Below are positions 1 through 8,855 of a DNA stretch of 64,000 nt, in pieces (positions within the stretch are counted from its first letter, which is position 1; each line of letters opens with the position of its first letter). A program made the position numbers and the translations under genes. Source of the DNA: Erwinia sp. JUb26 (GTDB lineage Bacteria > Pseudomonadota > Gammaproteobacteria > Enterobacterales > Enterobacteriaceae); NCBI RefSeq assembly GCF_003751505.1, contig NZ_RJVB01000007.1:186001-250000 (forward strand), in the 5' to 3' direction. The notes under the pieces are model-generated. The model was not told where the DNA came from and searched no databases. It saw nothing but the letters and a program-made list of their open reading frames with translations.

Positions 1-268
1 GATGATGCAGCAGAACCTCTATCTGGAATGTTATGAAAAGATAGAGGATGTTTTAAAACAGTGCATCGTGGCAAAACAGCTGCCGGATAACCTTAACACT
101 TCACGTGCGGCCATCATCATCCGTGGCTACATCAGCGGAATTATCGAAAACTGGCTGTTTATGCCCGATAGCTTTAACCTCGCCGAAGATGCGCCACAGC
201 TGGTCGATACGCTGATGGAAATGCTGATGTTTTGCCCCACGCTGCGCCACCCGACGCCCGACCGCTAG
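1..268 (+). CDS. acrR: AcrR, TetR-family repressor of acrAB (C-terminal part)
   Basis: Only the last 88 or so residues are inside the window; the gene enters from the left in frame. The visible part is the ligand-binding and dimerisation half of a TetR regulator. The stretches [17 protein letters not shown] and [19 protein letters not shown] closely resemble E. coli AcrR as I remember it. AcrR represses the acrAB multidrug efflux operon, which would lie to the left. The DNA-binding helix-turn-helix is outside the window. Its TAG stop overlaps the stop of the convergent ybaM gene, whereas E. coli has mscK between these two genes. Confidence 0.9.
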   Translation, partial: MMQQNLYLECYEKIEDVLKQCIVAKQLPDNLNTSRAAIIIRGYISGIIENWLFMPDSFNLAEDAPQLVDTLMEMLMFCPTLRHPTPDR

Positions 269-414
269 GCTTTTTCAGCGATTTTACGCTCGAAGTCCCG
301 CTGAACGATCGCCAGCGCGGCCAGCACCGTTTGCGGATCCAGCCGATTTTCCTCCAGCAACATGATCAAATCGACGGCCAGCTTGACCTCTTCGGGGGCG
401 TTTTCCAGCGACAT
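265..414 (-). CDS. ybaM: YbaM-like small protein, DUF2496 (49 aa)
   Basis: Translating the minus strand gives a 49-residue protein beginning [20 protein letters not shown] and ending ERKIAEKA. This is nearly the same as E. coli YbaM (53 aa, DUF2496), whose function is unknown. It is a soluble, probably all-helical protein. An AAAGGAAA ribosome-binding site sits just upstream of the ATG. In E. coli ybaM is followed directly by priC. Here a small membrane-protein gene lies upstream of it and priC beyond that. Its stop codon overlaps the acrR stop on the other strand, so the two genes converge with no spacer. Confidence 0.88.
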   Translation of the reverse strand: MSLENAPEEVKLAVDLIMLLEENRLDPQTVLAALAIVQRDFERKIAEKA

Positions 415-428
415 ACCATTTCCTTTTT

Positions 429-674
429 TCAGATGCGCAAAATCTTAATCACCACGCCCATCACCAGTGCGCCAGCCAGCGCAATCAGTTCTGAGCGCAC
501 ATCCATCAGCGCCAGCGAGCCAAAACCAAAATAGCTGCTGATATAGCCGCCAATCAGTGCACCTATCGTGGTCAGGACCAGCGTTGCCGTTCGTCCGCCG
601 GGGCGGCCGGGGAAGTAGCGCCGAATAAATATACCAACCAGTAACCCAATGATTATCCAGGAAAGCAGCCCCAT
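429..674 (-). CDS. GlsB/YeaQ/YmgE family small membrane protein
   Basis: This 81-residue protein has three hydrophobic segments (about residues 3-15, 29-46 and 60-80). Between them is the basic, glycine-rich loop [11 protein letters not shown] typical of the GlsB/YeaQ/YmgE ('transglycosylase-associated') family. These are small inner-membrane proteins linked by annotation to stress responses, without an established activity. The ATG is followed by [13 protein letters not shown], the usual family start. It lies between ybaM and priC on the same strand, a position not occupied in E. coli, so it is probably a lineage-specific insertion. Confidence 0.85.
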   Translation of the reverse strand: MGLLSWIIIGLLVGIFIRRYFPGRPGGRTATLVLTTIGALIGGYISSYFGFGSLALMDVRSELIALAGALVMGVVIKILRI

Positions 675-722
675 TTTACCTCTCCAGCCAGATTGTGCTG
701 TTAGTATAGTTCGCCATTGCGA

Positions 723-1259
723 CTAACGATCGCGCTCGCGGTTTTCAATACTGCGTTCAATGCGTTTCAGCGCCTGCAGACATCGTTGCAGGCGGCCCTC
801 CAATGCGGCCAGTTCGCGCTGGAGCTGCTGCTGTTGCGCCAGCGTCTCCTGAACCGAAAGCAGGCTTTCGCGATCGGCAATCATCGCGCGTAGGCGGCGC
901 TCAAATTCCTGATGCTGGGAGAGTTTCTCGTAAAGATTCTCCTTTTCCACCACCGGTTCGGCTTCGCGGCTGCGCAGCGTCTGGGTGGCCAGCTCGCGCT
1001 GTAATGCGCCCATTTGCAACACCACGCGTTCGGCCATCCAAGCGACGCGATCCGCGCGATTGTCCTGCACGCTTTGCTTGAGTTGCATCATCGTCTGCTG
1101 CACTTCCAGCAGATAATCCCCCAGCCGGGTGGAATGGCCGTGAAACAGCTGATGGTCGAAACGCGCCTTAGCCGTACGCTGGTTGGCGTGTGGCTCCACG
1201 GCGCGCGCTAACTGTGCCAGCTGAGTATCCAGCTGCTGCAGTAACCCTGCACTTTTCAT
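723..1259 (-). CDS. priC: Primosomal replication protein N'' (PriC)
   Basis: The 178-residue, highly charged, helical protein matches PriC (about 175 aa). Diagnostic stretches are the N-terminal KARFDHQLFHG and the C-terminal EFERRLRAMIADRESLLSVQ. PriC recognises stalled forks with a leading-strand gap and loads DnaB helicase, working with PriA, PriB and DnaT in replication restart. The ybaM-priC-ybaN order with ybaN divergent matches E. coli. Only 65 bp separate its start from the ybaN start, so the two promoters must share this short gap. No damage to the reading frame is visible. Confidence 0.93.
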   Translation of the reverse strand: MKSAGLLQQLDTQLAQLARAVEPHANQRTAKARFDHQLFHGHSTRLGDYLLEVQQTMMQLKQSVQDNRADRVAWMAERVVLQMGALQRELATQTLRSREAEPVVEKENLYEKLSQHQEFERRLRAMIADRESLLSVQETLAQQQQLQRELAALEGRLQRCLQALKRIERSIENRERDR

Positions 1260-1324
1260 GTTCTTCTCCGTGGTCGCGATTGCGATATGATAACCTGTTT
1301 ACGACCTGTTTTTACGGATACGCC

Positions 1325-1702
1325 ATGCAACGTTATATTTTATTGATTCTCGGCTGGCTGGCGATGGTGCTGGCCACCCTCGGTGTTATCCTGCCGCTGT
1401 TGCCGACCACACCTTTTCTTTTGCTGGCCGCCTGGTGTTTCGCCCGATCGTCCCCGCGTTTTCATCACTGGCTGCTTCATCGTTCGGTATTTGGTCGCTA
1501 CCTGCGGCACTGGCAGCAGCATCGCGCCATGCCCCCGGGGGCAAAAAGCAGGGCGATCGTTTTTATTCTGCTGACCTTTGCTTTTTCACTGTGGATGGTG
1601 AAAATTCTTTGGGTTCGCCTGATGTTACTGGCGATCCTGTGCTGTCTGCTGGTGTTTATGGCCCGGCTGCCGGTGGTTGAGGAAGAGCAAGAAAATCGCT
1701 GA
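1325..1702 (+). CDS. ybaN: YbaN, DUF454 inner-membrane protein
   Basis: Translation from ATG 1325 gives 125 residues beginning MQRYILLILGWLAMVLATLG. It has a hydrophobic N-terminal helix, the family-typical proline turn PLLPTTPFLLLAAWCF and two further hydrophobic stretches near residues 80-115. This is the DUF454 family (YbaN), predicted to sit in the inner membrane. No biochemical role is known. The longer reading frame upstream lacks a ribosome-binding site and would overlap priC, so this start is preferred. It is followed by apt, as in E. coli. Confidence 0.88.
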   Translation: MQRYILLILGWLAMVLATLGVILPLLPTTPFLLLAAWCFARSSPRFHHWLLHRSVFGRYLRHWQQHRAMPPGAKSRAIVFILLTFAFSLWMVKILWVRLMLLAILCCLLVFMARLPVVEEEQENR

Positions 1703-1858
1703 TTTTCTCAAACACGGTTGCAATTGCCGGTCAGTTTGCATAGATTTGGTCGTTTTCGTGCGCGGCTTCCCTTTCTCGTTTGAATTTCACCCGACCGATC
1801 CACGGCCTGGGGAATGGAAGCTGTGCGAGTCAGATTTGTATTTACCAGGCATAACATT

Positions 1859-2410
1859 ATGACCGCGACTGCGCAGCAGCTAGATTTTCTTAAAAACAGT
1901 ATCAAAAGCATCCCGGACTACCCAAAACCGGGCATCCTGTTTCGTGATGTCACCAGCCTGCTGGAAGACCCGAAAGCGTATGCGCTGAGCATTGAGCTGT
2001 TAGTTGAACGCTACCGTAATGCGGGTATCACGAAGGTTGTGGGTACTGAAGCGCGTGGCTTCCTGTTCGGTGCACCCGTTGCGCTGGGTCTGGGAGTGGG
2101 TTTTATTCCCGTGCGTAAACCGGGCAAACTGCCGCGTCAGACTTTCTCCGAAAGTTACGAGCTGGAATACGGCACCGACCGTTTAGAGCTGCACTGCGAT
2201 GCCATCCAGCCGGGTGATGTGGTGCTGGTGGTGGACGATCTGCTGGCGACCGGCGGGACGATTGAAGCGACCGTTAAGCTGATCCATCGCGCGGGCGGCA
2301 CGGTGAAAGACGCTGCGTTTATTATCAATCTGTTTGATCTGACGGGCGAATCGCGCCTGAAGGCGCTGGGTCTGGACGTTTACAGCCTGGTGAACTTCCC
2401 GGGTCACTGA
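1859..2410 (+). CDS. apt: Adenine phosphoribosyltransferase
   Basis: Apt makes AMP from adenine and PRPP in purine salvage. From ATG 1859 the product is 183 residues, the same length as the E. coli enzyme. The PRPP-binding signature [13 protein letters not shown] spans residues 122-134, with the acidic pair D126-D127. The adenine-site region RKPGKLP lies near residues 86-92. Sequence identity to E. coli Apt is very high by eye. In E. coli apt is directly upstream of dnaX. Here two minus-strand genes (a skp-like gene and a bamA) separate them, so the junction after apt marks an insertion. Confidence 0.97.
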   Translation: MTATAQQLDFLKNSIKSIPDYPKPGILFRDVTSLLEDPKAYALSIELLVERYRNAGITKVVGTEARGFLFGAPVALGLGVGFIPVRKPGKLPRQTFSESYELEYGTDRLELHCDAIQPGDVVLVVDDLLATGGTIEATVKLIHRAGGTVKDAAFIINLFDLTGESRLKALGLDVYSLVNFPGH

Positions 2411-2500
2411 TGATATCCGGTGGGCGGCCGTCGCTGACCCACCGTCATCCCTTCTGCCTTCTGCGCTGTTATCGTTAGCGGCTTTAGCGCTACTTATCCA

Positions 2501-3214
2501 TTAATCCGCCGCTGAAGTATTGGAAGATCGTTTTGTACCTTCTGACTCCGTCGCTTGCCCTGCAACTCCGTCCGTTTGCGTTCCCATCGTGGCCGTAGCC
2601 GCTGCAGAACGTTTTTGTTGCCGATCGTTCGTGTCGTTTGGTTCGGTCACTTCAGGTACAGTGGTTTTCTCGTCCGCTTTTTTCTTAGCAAACGGTGAAA
2701 CGGGTGCGATTGCTGGCGGCTGGTTAATCTGCAACACCGGGAGGTCCGCAAAGGTGATTTGCCGTTGGTCAACCGTGGCCAGTATTTCATCGGTACAGTC
2801 CAGTTGCCGATCGCTGCTCACCAGCGCCAGTTGAGCTGGGAAGATGGCGCCAACGTCATGTTGCTTACGCCACTTTTCTGCTTCCTCATAAATAATCTTT
2901 TTTAGCGCATCACTCACGCGGCGCTCTTCCACGCTGAACTGCCCGACCAGCGTTTCTTCTGCATGGCTCATTACGCGCTGCTGTTCTTCCTCCGATGCGT
3001 TTCGATAGCTGTTAAGTAAATCTTCCATGCCCTTCTGGAAGCCCCGGTCGATAATGTTAAGGTGCTCACGGCCGGCCTTACCTGGCGCGGACTCGGCGAT
3101 GATTCGTTCCACATCCAGTAGGGCAATCTTTTCCGGCGCTCCCTGATGCTGAAGAAAAATATAGCCAAGAGCCACGAGCAGCAGAACGCTCAGTACCGCG
3201 CAAAGTATTTTCAT
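2501..3214 (-). CDS. Skp/OmpH-like periplasmic chaperone family protein with long tail
   Basis: The 237-residue product starts with a strongly hydrophobic segment (residues 2-21). This could be an uncleaved membrane anchor or a signal peptide; no clear AxA cleavage site follows. Residues 29-145 look like the OmpH/Skp family: a beta start IALLDVERI, a long charged helical arm with many Q, E and R residues, then a strand-turn pattern FPAQLALVSSDRQLDCTDEILATV like the Skp C-terminus. Unlike Skp (161 aa), it has an extra tail of about 85 residues rich in Ser, Thr, Ala, Gln and charge, probably disordered. It lies downstream of the bamA gene on the same strand, copying the bamA-skp order of the canonical locus. 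Family assignment is by pattern; the exact function is unknown. Confidence 0.7.
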   Translation of the reverse strand: MKILCAVLSVLLLVALGYIFLQHQGAPEKIALLDVERIIAESAPGKAGREHLNIIDRGFQKGMEDLLNSYRNASEEEQQRVMSHAEETLVGQFSVEERRVSDALKKIIYEEAEKWRKQHDVGAIFPAQLALVSSDRQLDCTDEILATVDQRQITFADLPVLQINQPPAIAPVSPFAKKKADEKTTVPEVTEPNDTNDRQQKRSAAATATMGTQTDGVAGQATESEGTKRSSNTSAAD

Positions 3215-3231
3215 TCGGTGTTCTCACTTAA

Positions 3232-3345
3232 TTAAAAATTGACCAGCGGCAGGGCTGGCAGGAGTAAACGGCAGGTAGCACTGAAACCCGGTGCAGAATG
3301 CTGCTCCGGGTGAATGATGGAATGGGTGTTCAGGGGGAAGGTCAT
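3232..3345 (-). CDS. Possible 37-residue small ORF upstream of the skp-like gene
   Basis: On the minus strand an ATG preceded by AAAAGGAAATTGACT, a good Shine-Dalgarno at sensible spacing, opens a 37-codon frame. It starts MTFPLNTHSIIHPEQHS and ends LPLVNF. It stops 17 bases before the skp-like start codon. It could be a translated leader or a small protein; I recognise no family. The evidence is only the ribosome-binding site and the position, so it may be chance. Confidence 0.25.
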   Translation of the reverse strand: MTFPLNTHSIIHPEQHSAPGFSATCRLLLPALPLVNF

Positions 3346-3513
3346 AGTCAATTTCCTTTTGACGTTATGGGTCGTATCCGATCCTTAAAAGAAGGCTAAA
3401 TTCTTTAGCGAGAAGACTTCTCCGCAATATCTGGCGCTATCTTGCATATTATTTTTGTTTTTTTTTGGCTTTTAGTGTGGTGGGGTTTTTATTAAGTGGA
3501 TTTAATGAAAAAT

Positions 3514-3543
3514 AAAGGTCACCGGCGAAGGTGACCTTTTTTT
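3514..3543. terminator. Hairpin terminator between bamA and the skp-like gene
   Basis: A 10-bp perfect stem (AAAGGTCACC / GGTGACCTTT) with a 6-base loop is followed by a run of T on the plus strand. On the minus strand it is followed by TATTTTT. It lies in the 470-bp gap downstream of bamA, so it probably ends most bamA transcripts and suggests that the skp-like gene has its own promoter. The remaining AT-rich part of the gap (3346-3513 and 3544-3684) shows no gene that I can support. Confidence 0.75.
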
Positions 3544-3684
3544 ACTCTATAACAACGATGGTGAGGAGTTTGCTCATAACCCTTTCACGATCGAATAATA
3601 ACATTCATCTGAGTAATGAATCTGTCAAAGATAAATATGATCGGGTAATGTTTTTGTAATTTTCTACAATTAAAATATCGCCGA

Positions 3685-6102
3685 TCACCATGTTTTACCA
3701 ATATTGAACTGGAACTGCTCCGATTTATCACCGTCATACTTTTTCAGCGGCAGCGCATAGGAGAAGACCAGCGGCCCCAGCGGTGACTGCCACTGCACGG
3801 CCAGACCGGAAGAGACGCGAACCTGCGAAGGATCGCCGTAATCCGGGATCCCTGCCGCTTCGGTCTGCTCGGTGTTTTGCCACTGTGTATCCCACACCGT
3901 TCCGGCGTCGACGAACAGCGAGGTGCGCAGCGAACTGGCATAGCGATCGCCGATAAACGGCGTCGGCAGGATCAGCTCGGCGCTGACGATAGCCATCGCA
4001 TCGCCGCCCACAGCATCGGTTGATTTTTCCACCGGGCAGGCTCCGTAGCTGCTTTCGCTGCCGTTGCAGCGGTAATACGCCGCCTTCGGGCCGATAGTGT
4101 TCGACGAGAAGCCACGGACGGTGCTGGAGCCACCGGCGTAGAAATTGTCATAGAAGGGCACATCGCTGCCGCCCAGTCCACCTGCATAGCCCAGTTTGGT
4201 GCGGGTTAACAGCACCCAGTTATGGCTGTCGCTGAGCGGCAGGTAGGCGCTGGCGTTCAGGGTATTTTTAAAGTAGCTGTTGCTGGATCCCGGCAGGGTG
4301 ATTTTGCTGGTGAAGCTGGCACTCACGCCGGAAGTGGGGAAGAAGCCCCGGTCCAGCGAGTTATAGCTCCAGCCGATGCTGGCGAAGACATCGTTGGCGA
4401 CAAAATCGGAGTCGCTGTCGCCGTCCTTAGTGACCACCGCCGGGTCGATCCCGCGCGAAGCCAGATAGCGCCAGGTGGCCAGCTGTGGCTCCATATCGGT
4501 CAGGCTGTTGTAAACATAGTCCAGCCCCAGATTCATCATGCTGTGTTCGCTGACCGGCAGGCCAAGGTTGCTGCCGAAGCCGAAGCTTTTCAGGTTATAT
4601 TCCGCCAGCGAGTTATCTTCGGCGCTGTAATCGTTATAGAAAAACTTGCCGCCGAGGCTGACACCGTCCACGGTGAAATAAGGATCGGTGGCGGAGACTT
4701 CAACATAGGTCTGATAGTCGTTTTTGGTGCCGCTAAAGCTGACGCTGTTGCCGGTGCCCAGCCAGTTATCCTGCGTCACGCCGACCTGGAAACTGATACC
4801 GCTGTCGGTGCCGTAGCCGATACCGAAGTTCAGGGTGCCGGTATTGCGCTCCTTCACCTTATACACCACATCAACCTGGTCGCTGCTGCCGGGAATGCGC
4901 TGCGTTTCGGTTTCCACGCTCTCAAAATAGCCCAGTCGGTTAAGCCGCTCTTTCCCCTGTTCCACCAGATCGCTGCCCAGCCAGGCCCCTTCCATCTGGC
5001 GCATTTCGCGCCGCAGCACCGTATCACGCGAGGTGTCATTGCCGTTAAAGATAATATGGCGCACGGTAAAGCGATTACCAGCATCGACGTTGATGCGCAG
5101 CTTGACGGTTTTCGTCGCGTCATCGATCTCCGGCTGAGTCTGCACCCGAGGCCAGGCGTAGCCGTAGCGTCCCAGCAGCTTTTTGATATCATTCTCAATG
5201 CGCGTTACCTGAGCCGCGCTGTAGGTTTCACCCGGCTTGATGCGAGCAAGCTCTTCGATCTGCGCGGAATAGCCGGCCAGATTACCGCTGACTTCTGCCG
5301 ACGACAGGGTATAGCGCTGGCCTTCGGTAAGATTGACGGTAATAAATAAGCTCTTTTTATCCGGCGTCATGCTGATTTGCGTGGAGTCGACGGAAAAACG
5401 GGCGTAGCCGCGATCGAGATAGAAGCTGCGCAGCGTTTCGATATCGCCCGCCAGTTTTTGCTTTTGATATTTCCGATCGCCGACCAGATTCCACCAGGGC
5501 ACCTCATCGCGCAGCTGGAACTGAGAAAGCAGTTCGTCAGAGCTGAAGGACTGGTTACCGATCAGGTTAATTTGCTGGATTTTGGCGGAAACCCCTTCAG
5601 TAAACACCAGCTTGAGATCGACGCGGTTGCGCGGCAGCGGCGTGACAACCGCCTTAACGTTGGCGCTGTATTTGCCCACGCTGAAGTAGAAATCCTCCAG
5701 CCCTTTTTCGATGGAGGTTATCGTTGTGCGATCCAGCGCTTCCCCCACGCGAACGCCGGATGCCTCCAGGTTTTGCGTCAGCATGTCATCTTTTATCGCT
5801 TTATTACCGGCGAAGGTGATGCTGGCGATGGTGGGCCGCTCTTTGACCTGCACGATCAACGTCGTGCCGTCGCGAAGTACCTGCACATCCTCAAAGTTAC
5901 CGCTGGCAAACAGGGCGCGTACCGTCTCGCTGAGATCCTGCGCGGAAACCGTATCACCGGTTCGTACCGGCATATTCAGCAAAACGGCACCGGGCGTAAC
6001 GCGCTGCAGGCCACTAAAGGTAATATTATTTACCTTAAAGTCATCGGCACCATAGGCAGCCAGGCTACTTAATAAAAGCAATCCAGGAAAATTCTTTTTC
6101 AT
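3685..6102 (-). CDS. bamA: Outer membrane protein assembly factor BamA (extra-locus copy)
   Basis: The 805-residue protein is a complete BamA. It has a signal peptide (residues 1-18, cleaved before ADDF) and five POTRA repeats over about residues 20-420. A 16-strand barrel follows, with the lid-loop motif STVRGF, a cysteine pair in extracellular loop 6 spaced as in E. coli ([11 protein letters not shown]), and the C-terminal beta-signal [10 protein letters not shown]. BamA is the core of the machine that inserts outer-membrane barrels. The normal bamA lies in the rseP-bamA-skp-lpxD locus, so this copy between apt and dnaX is probably a second, paralogous gene; the canonical locus is outside the window. 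The POTRA part looks more like E. coli BamA than the surface loops do. All key motifs are intact, so it should be functional. Confidence 0.93.
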   Translation of the reverse strand: MKKNFPGLLLLSSLAAYGADDFKVNNITFSGLQRVTPGAVLLNMPVRTGDTVSAQDLSETVRALFASGNFEDVQVLRDGTTLIVQVKERPTIASITFAGNKAIKDDMLTQNLEASGVRVGEALDRTTITSIEKGLEDFYFSVGKYSANVKAVVTPLPRNRVDLKLVFTEGVSAKIQQINLIGNQSFSSDELLSQFQLRDEVPWWNLVGDRKYQKQKLAGDIETLRSFYLDRGYARFSVDSTQISMTPDKKSLFITVNLTEGQRYTLSSAEVSGNLAGYSAQIEELARIKPGETYSAAQVTRIENDIKKLLGRYGYAWPRVQTQPEIDDATKTVKLRINVDAGNRFTVRHIIFNGNDTSRDTVLRREMRQMEGAWLGSDLVEQGKERLNRLGYFESVETETQRIPGSSDQVDVVYKVKERNTGTLNFGIGYGTDSGISFQVGVTQDNWLGTGNSVSFSGTKNDYQTYVEVSATDPYFTVDGVSLGGKFFYNDYSAEDNSLAEYNLKSFGFGSNLGLPVSEHSMMNLGLDYVYNSLTDMEPQLATWRYLASRGIDPAVVTKDGDSDSDFVANDVFASIGWSYNSLDRGFFPTSGVSASFTSKITLPGSSNSYFKNTLNASAYLPLSDSHNWVLLTRTKLGYAGGLGGSDVPFYDNFYAGGSSTVRGFSSNTIGPKAAYYRCNGSESSYGACPVEKSTDAVGGDAMAIVSAELILPTPFIGDRYASSLRTSLFVDAGTVWDTQWQNTEQTEAAGIPDYGDPSQVRVSSGLAVQWQSPLGPLVFSYALPLKKYDGDKSEQFQFNIGKTW

Positions 6103-6532
6103 CGGGTTTCTGTCAGGAACCTGTATTGAACGATGGGGAACACAATAAAATTAAATCGTGTCAGTAAGTGGCGGTTGCGTTTGCCAAGCCGACTCTGTTG
6201 ATAACTGACTGTATTTTATTTTTTTGATTCCCTTGTGTTTGGCTATTTTCAAAAAAATTACATCTTGCTGGGGCTTCTTTTACAGAAGGCGGGATAGCGT
6301 ATTTTTTAAATTATGAGCTGACGAAAAAATAACTCTGTGAGTTTTTCATCATTAAAGCGTAAATAAACTGCCTGATTAAAATTGACTGAAAAAACATCTT
6401 TTTCCCGCTGGCGTTTTCAACAAATTTGTCGTGCGCGCTCCGCAGGGGGAACGATCCGACAGGAACCGCGACGGGCAGGAGAGGATTCTGTTATAGTATC
6501 TTCTTTTGATTCAGAACAATGATGAAGTCCGA
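6103..6532. other. Intergenic region between divergent bamA copy and dnaX
   Basis: This 430-bp gap must carry both promoters. The bamA side (6150-6400) is AT-rich with many A/T runs. On the dnaX side a TATAGT sequence at 6492-6497 could be a -10 element, with no convincing -35. I see no gene, repeat or RNA in it. Confidence 0.5.
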
Positions 6533-8473
6533 ATGAGCTATCAGGTACTGGCCCGTAAGTGGCGTCCACAAGCGTTTACTGAAGTCGTTGGGCAGGAGCA
6601 TGTCCTGACCGCGCTGGCTAACGGTCTTTCGCTGGGCCGTATCCATCACGCTTATCTTTTTTCCGGCACCCGCGGCGTTGGGAAAACCTCGATCGCCCGT
6701 CTGCTGGCCAAGGGGTTGAACTGCGAGACCGGCATCACCGCCACCCCGTGCGGGCAGTGTGATAACTGCCGTGAGATCGAACAGGGCCGTTTTGTTGATC
6801 TGATTGAGATCGATGCCGCTTCGCGGACCAAAGTCGAAGACACCCGTGACCTGCTGGATAACGTGCAGTACGCACCGGCGCGCGGGCGCTTTAAAGTCTA
6901 TCTGATCGATGAAGTCCACATGCTCTCGCGCCACAGCTTCAACGCCCTGTTGAAGACGCTGGAAGAGCCGCCCGAACACGTCAAATTCCTGTTAGCGACC
7001 ACCGATCCGCAGAAGCTGCCGGTGACCATCCTGTCGCGCTGCCTGCAGTTTCATCTGAAAGCCTTAGATCAGGATCAGATCCGCGGTCAGCTGGAGCACA
7101 TCCTGCAGGTTGAGCAGATTTCCGCCGAAACGCGGGCGCTGCAGCTGCTGGCGCGCGCCGCCGACGGCAGTATGCGTGATGCGCTCAGCCTGACCGATCA
7201 GGCTATCGCCATGGGGCAGGGCGCGGTCACCACCGTGACGGTGAACGATATGCTCGGCACGCTGGACGATGAACAGCCGCTGGCGCTGATTGAAGCGCTG
7301 GTCAGCGCGGACGGTGCGCAGGTGATGGCGCTGCTCAACCAGGCGGCCTCGCGCGGCGTGGAGTGGGAAGCGCTGCTGGTTGAAATGCTGACGCTGCTGC
7401 ACCGCATCGCGATGGTTCAGCTGCTGCCCTCGGCGCTCGGCGAGGACATGGCTGTCATTGAACAGCGTCTGCGCGAGCTGGCGAGAGTGCTGCCGCCTGC
7501 TGACGTGCAGCTTTACTACCAGACGCTGCTGGTGGGGCGTAAAGAGCTGCCGCTGGCACCGGATCGCCGCATGGGCGTTGAGATGACGCTGCTGCGTGCG
7601 CTGGCTTTTCATCCTAAAGCGGTGATTGCCGAACCGGCTGCCCGCCCGGCGATCGTTGCCCAGGCCGTGCCCCAGCCTGCACCCCAGGCACCGCTGACTC
7701 CGCCGTCCGCACCGGCCGCCGCGCATACCATCCCGGATGCGCCGCCGCCTCAGGGACTTCCCGACAGCACCAGCCAGCTGCTGCAGGCGCGTACCCAGCT
7801 AATGCGGCAGCAGGGAGCGACCAAACCAAAAAAGAGTGAGCCGGCAGCGCAGGGTGCGCGGCCGGCCAGCTCTGCACTGGAGCGTCTGGCTGCCGCAACC
7901 GAACGTGGGCAGAATCGCCCGCGACAGGATGCTGCCCCCGCCGCACCGGTAAAAGAGGAAGCGTACCGCTGGAAGGCGCAGACCCCGAAGGTTGAGGTAA
8001 AAGCCGAACCGGTAGCGACGCCGAAAGCGCTGCGCAGCGCGCTGGAGCATGAAAAAACGCCGGAGTTGATCGTCAAACTGACGGAGGAGTCGCTGGAGCG
8101 CGATGCCTGGGCGGCAGAAATTGCTACCCTGACCATGCCGCGCCTGGTGCAGCAGCTGGCACTGAACGCGTGGAAAGAGGTGACGGACGGCGGCGTTTGT
8201 CTGCATCTGCGATCCAGCCAGCGGCATCTGAATTCCCCTTCTGCGCAGAAGGCGCTGAGTGACGCACTGAACAACGCCGCCGGTCATCCCATTGAATTAA
8301 CCGTGGTGGAAGATGATAATCCGGCAGTGCTGACGCCGCTGGAGTGGCGGCAAAAAATTTATGAAGAGAAACTGGCGCAGGCGCGTCAGTCGATTATCGC
8401 GGATACTAATATTCAGACGCTGCGACGCTTTTTTGACGCCGACGTGGATGAAGAGAGTATCCGCCCTGTGTAA
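6533..8473 (+). CDS. dnaX: DNA polymerase III subunits tau and gamma
   Basis: From ATG 6533 the tau product is 646 residues (E. coli 643). DnaX is the AAA+ motor of the clamp loader that places the beta clamp on DNA and links the polymerase cores. Visible features are Walker A GTRGVGKT (45-52), the zinc cysteines C64, C73, C76 and C79, Walker B LIDEVHML (about 124-131) and sensor motifs near TTDPQKLP. A proline/alanine-rich linker (about 375-480) precedes the tau-specific domains IV-V. An in-gene frameshift signal makes the shorter gamma. It heads the conserved dnaX-ybaB-recR operon. Confidence 0.98.
   Translation: MSYQVLARKWRPQAFTEVVGQEHVLTALANGLSLGRIHHAYLFSGTRGVGKTSIARLLAKGLNCETGITATPCGQCDNCREIEQGRFVDLIEIDAASRTKVEDTRDLLDNVQYAPARGRFKVYLIDEVHMLSRHSFNALLKTLEEPPEHVKFLLATTDPQKLPVTILSRCLQFHLKALDQDQIRGQLEHILQVEQISAETRALQLLARAADGSMRDALSLTDQAIAMGQGAVTTVTVNDMLGTLDDEQPLALIEALVSADGAQVMALLNQAASRGVEWEALLVEMLTLLHRIAMVQLLPSALGEDMAVIEQRLRELARVLPPADVQLYYQTLLVGRKELPLAPDRRMGVEMTLLRALAFHPKAVIAEPAARPAIVAQAVPQPAPQAPLTPPSAPAAAHTIPDAPPPQGLPDSTSQLLQARTQLMRQQGATKPKKSEPAAQGARPASSALERLAAATERGQNRPRQDAAPAAPVKEEAYRWKAQTPKVEVKAEPVATPKALRSALEHEKTPELIVKLTEESLERDAWAAEIATLTMPRLVQQLALNAWKEVTDGGVCLHLRSSQRHLNSPSAQKALSDALNNAAGHPIELTVVEDDNPAVLTPLEWRQKIYEEKLAQARQSIIADTNIQTLRRFFDADVDEESIRPV
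7812..7865 (+). promoter_or_regulatory. dnaX programmed -1 frameshift signal (gamma subunit)
   Basis: The slippery heptamer A AAA AAG (7828-7834) is in frame. About 10 bases upstream is a Shine-Dalgarno-like AGGGAG (7812-7817). Downstream is a stem, CCGGC-A-GCGC (7841-7850) pairing with GCGC-G-GCCGG (7856-7865). Slipping back one base gives AAA AAA GAG TGA, ending gamma at 435 residues (431 in E. coli). All three elements of the E. coli signal are present, with compensating sequence differences. Confidence 0.95.
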
Positions 8474-8525
8474 CCCGCCGCATCACCGTGTTGTTGGTGT
8501 GGCCTGAGCGAAAGAGAGAGAACTT

Positions 8526-8855
8526 ATGTTTGGTAAAGCCGGATTGGGTAACCTGATGAAGCAGGCCCAGCAAATGCAGGACAAAATGGCGCAGGTTCAG
8601 GAAGAGATCGCCAAAATGGAAGTGACCGGTGAATCCGGTGCCGGCCTGGTGAAAGTGACCATCAACGGCGCGCACAACTGCCGTCGCGTGGAAGTGGATC
8701 CAAGCCTGCTGGAAGACGATAAAGACATGCTGGAAGATCTGGTTGCTGCGGCATTCAACGATGCGGCCCGCCGCGTTGCTGAAACGCAGAAAGAGAAAAT
8801 GGCCGCCGTGTCCTCCGGTATGCAGCTGCCGCCTGGCTTCAAGATGCCGTTCTGA
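8526..8855 (+). CDS. ybaB: YbaB/EbfC nucleoid-associated protein
   Basis: The 109-residue protein starts [18 protein letters not shown] and carries the family's central strands [18 protein letters not shown]. YbaB/EbfC forms a tweezer-like homodimer that binds DNA and is counted among nucleoid-associated proteins. It is nearly always encoded between dnaX and recR, as here. A purine-rich Shine-Dalgarno (GAAAGAGAGAG) precedes the ATG. Its TGA stop overlaps the recR ATG by one base, implying translational coupling. Confidence 0.97.
   Translation: MFGKAGLGNLMKQAQQMQDKMAQVQEEIAKMEVTGESGAGLVKVTINGAHNCRRVEVDPSLLEDDKDMLEDLVAAAFNDAARRVAETQKEKMAAVSSGMQLPPGFKMPF

Noticed and set aside
4222-5349. 375-codon plus-strand frame inside the bamA gene
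   Set aside because: It is a shadow of bamA, which has full-length family match and a signal peptide; the shadow has no recognisable domain.
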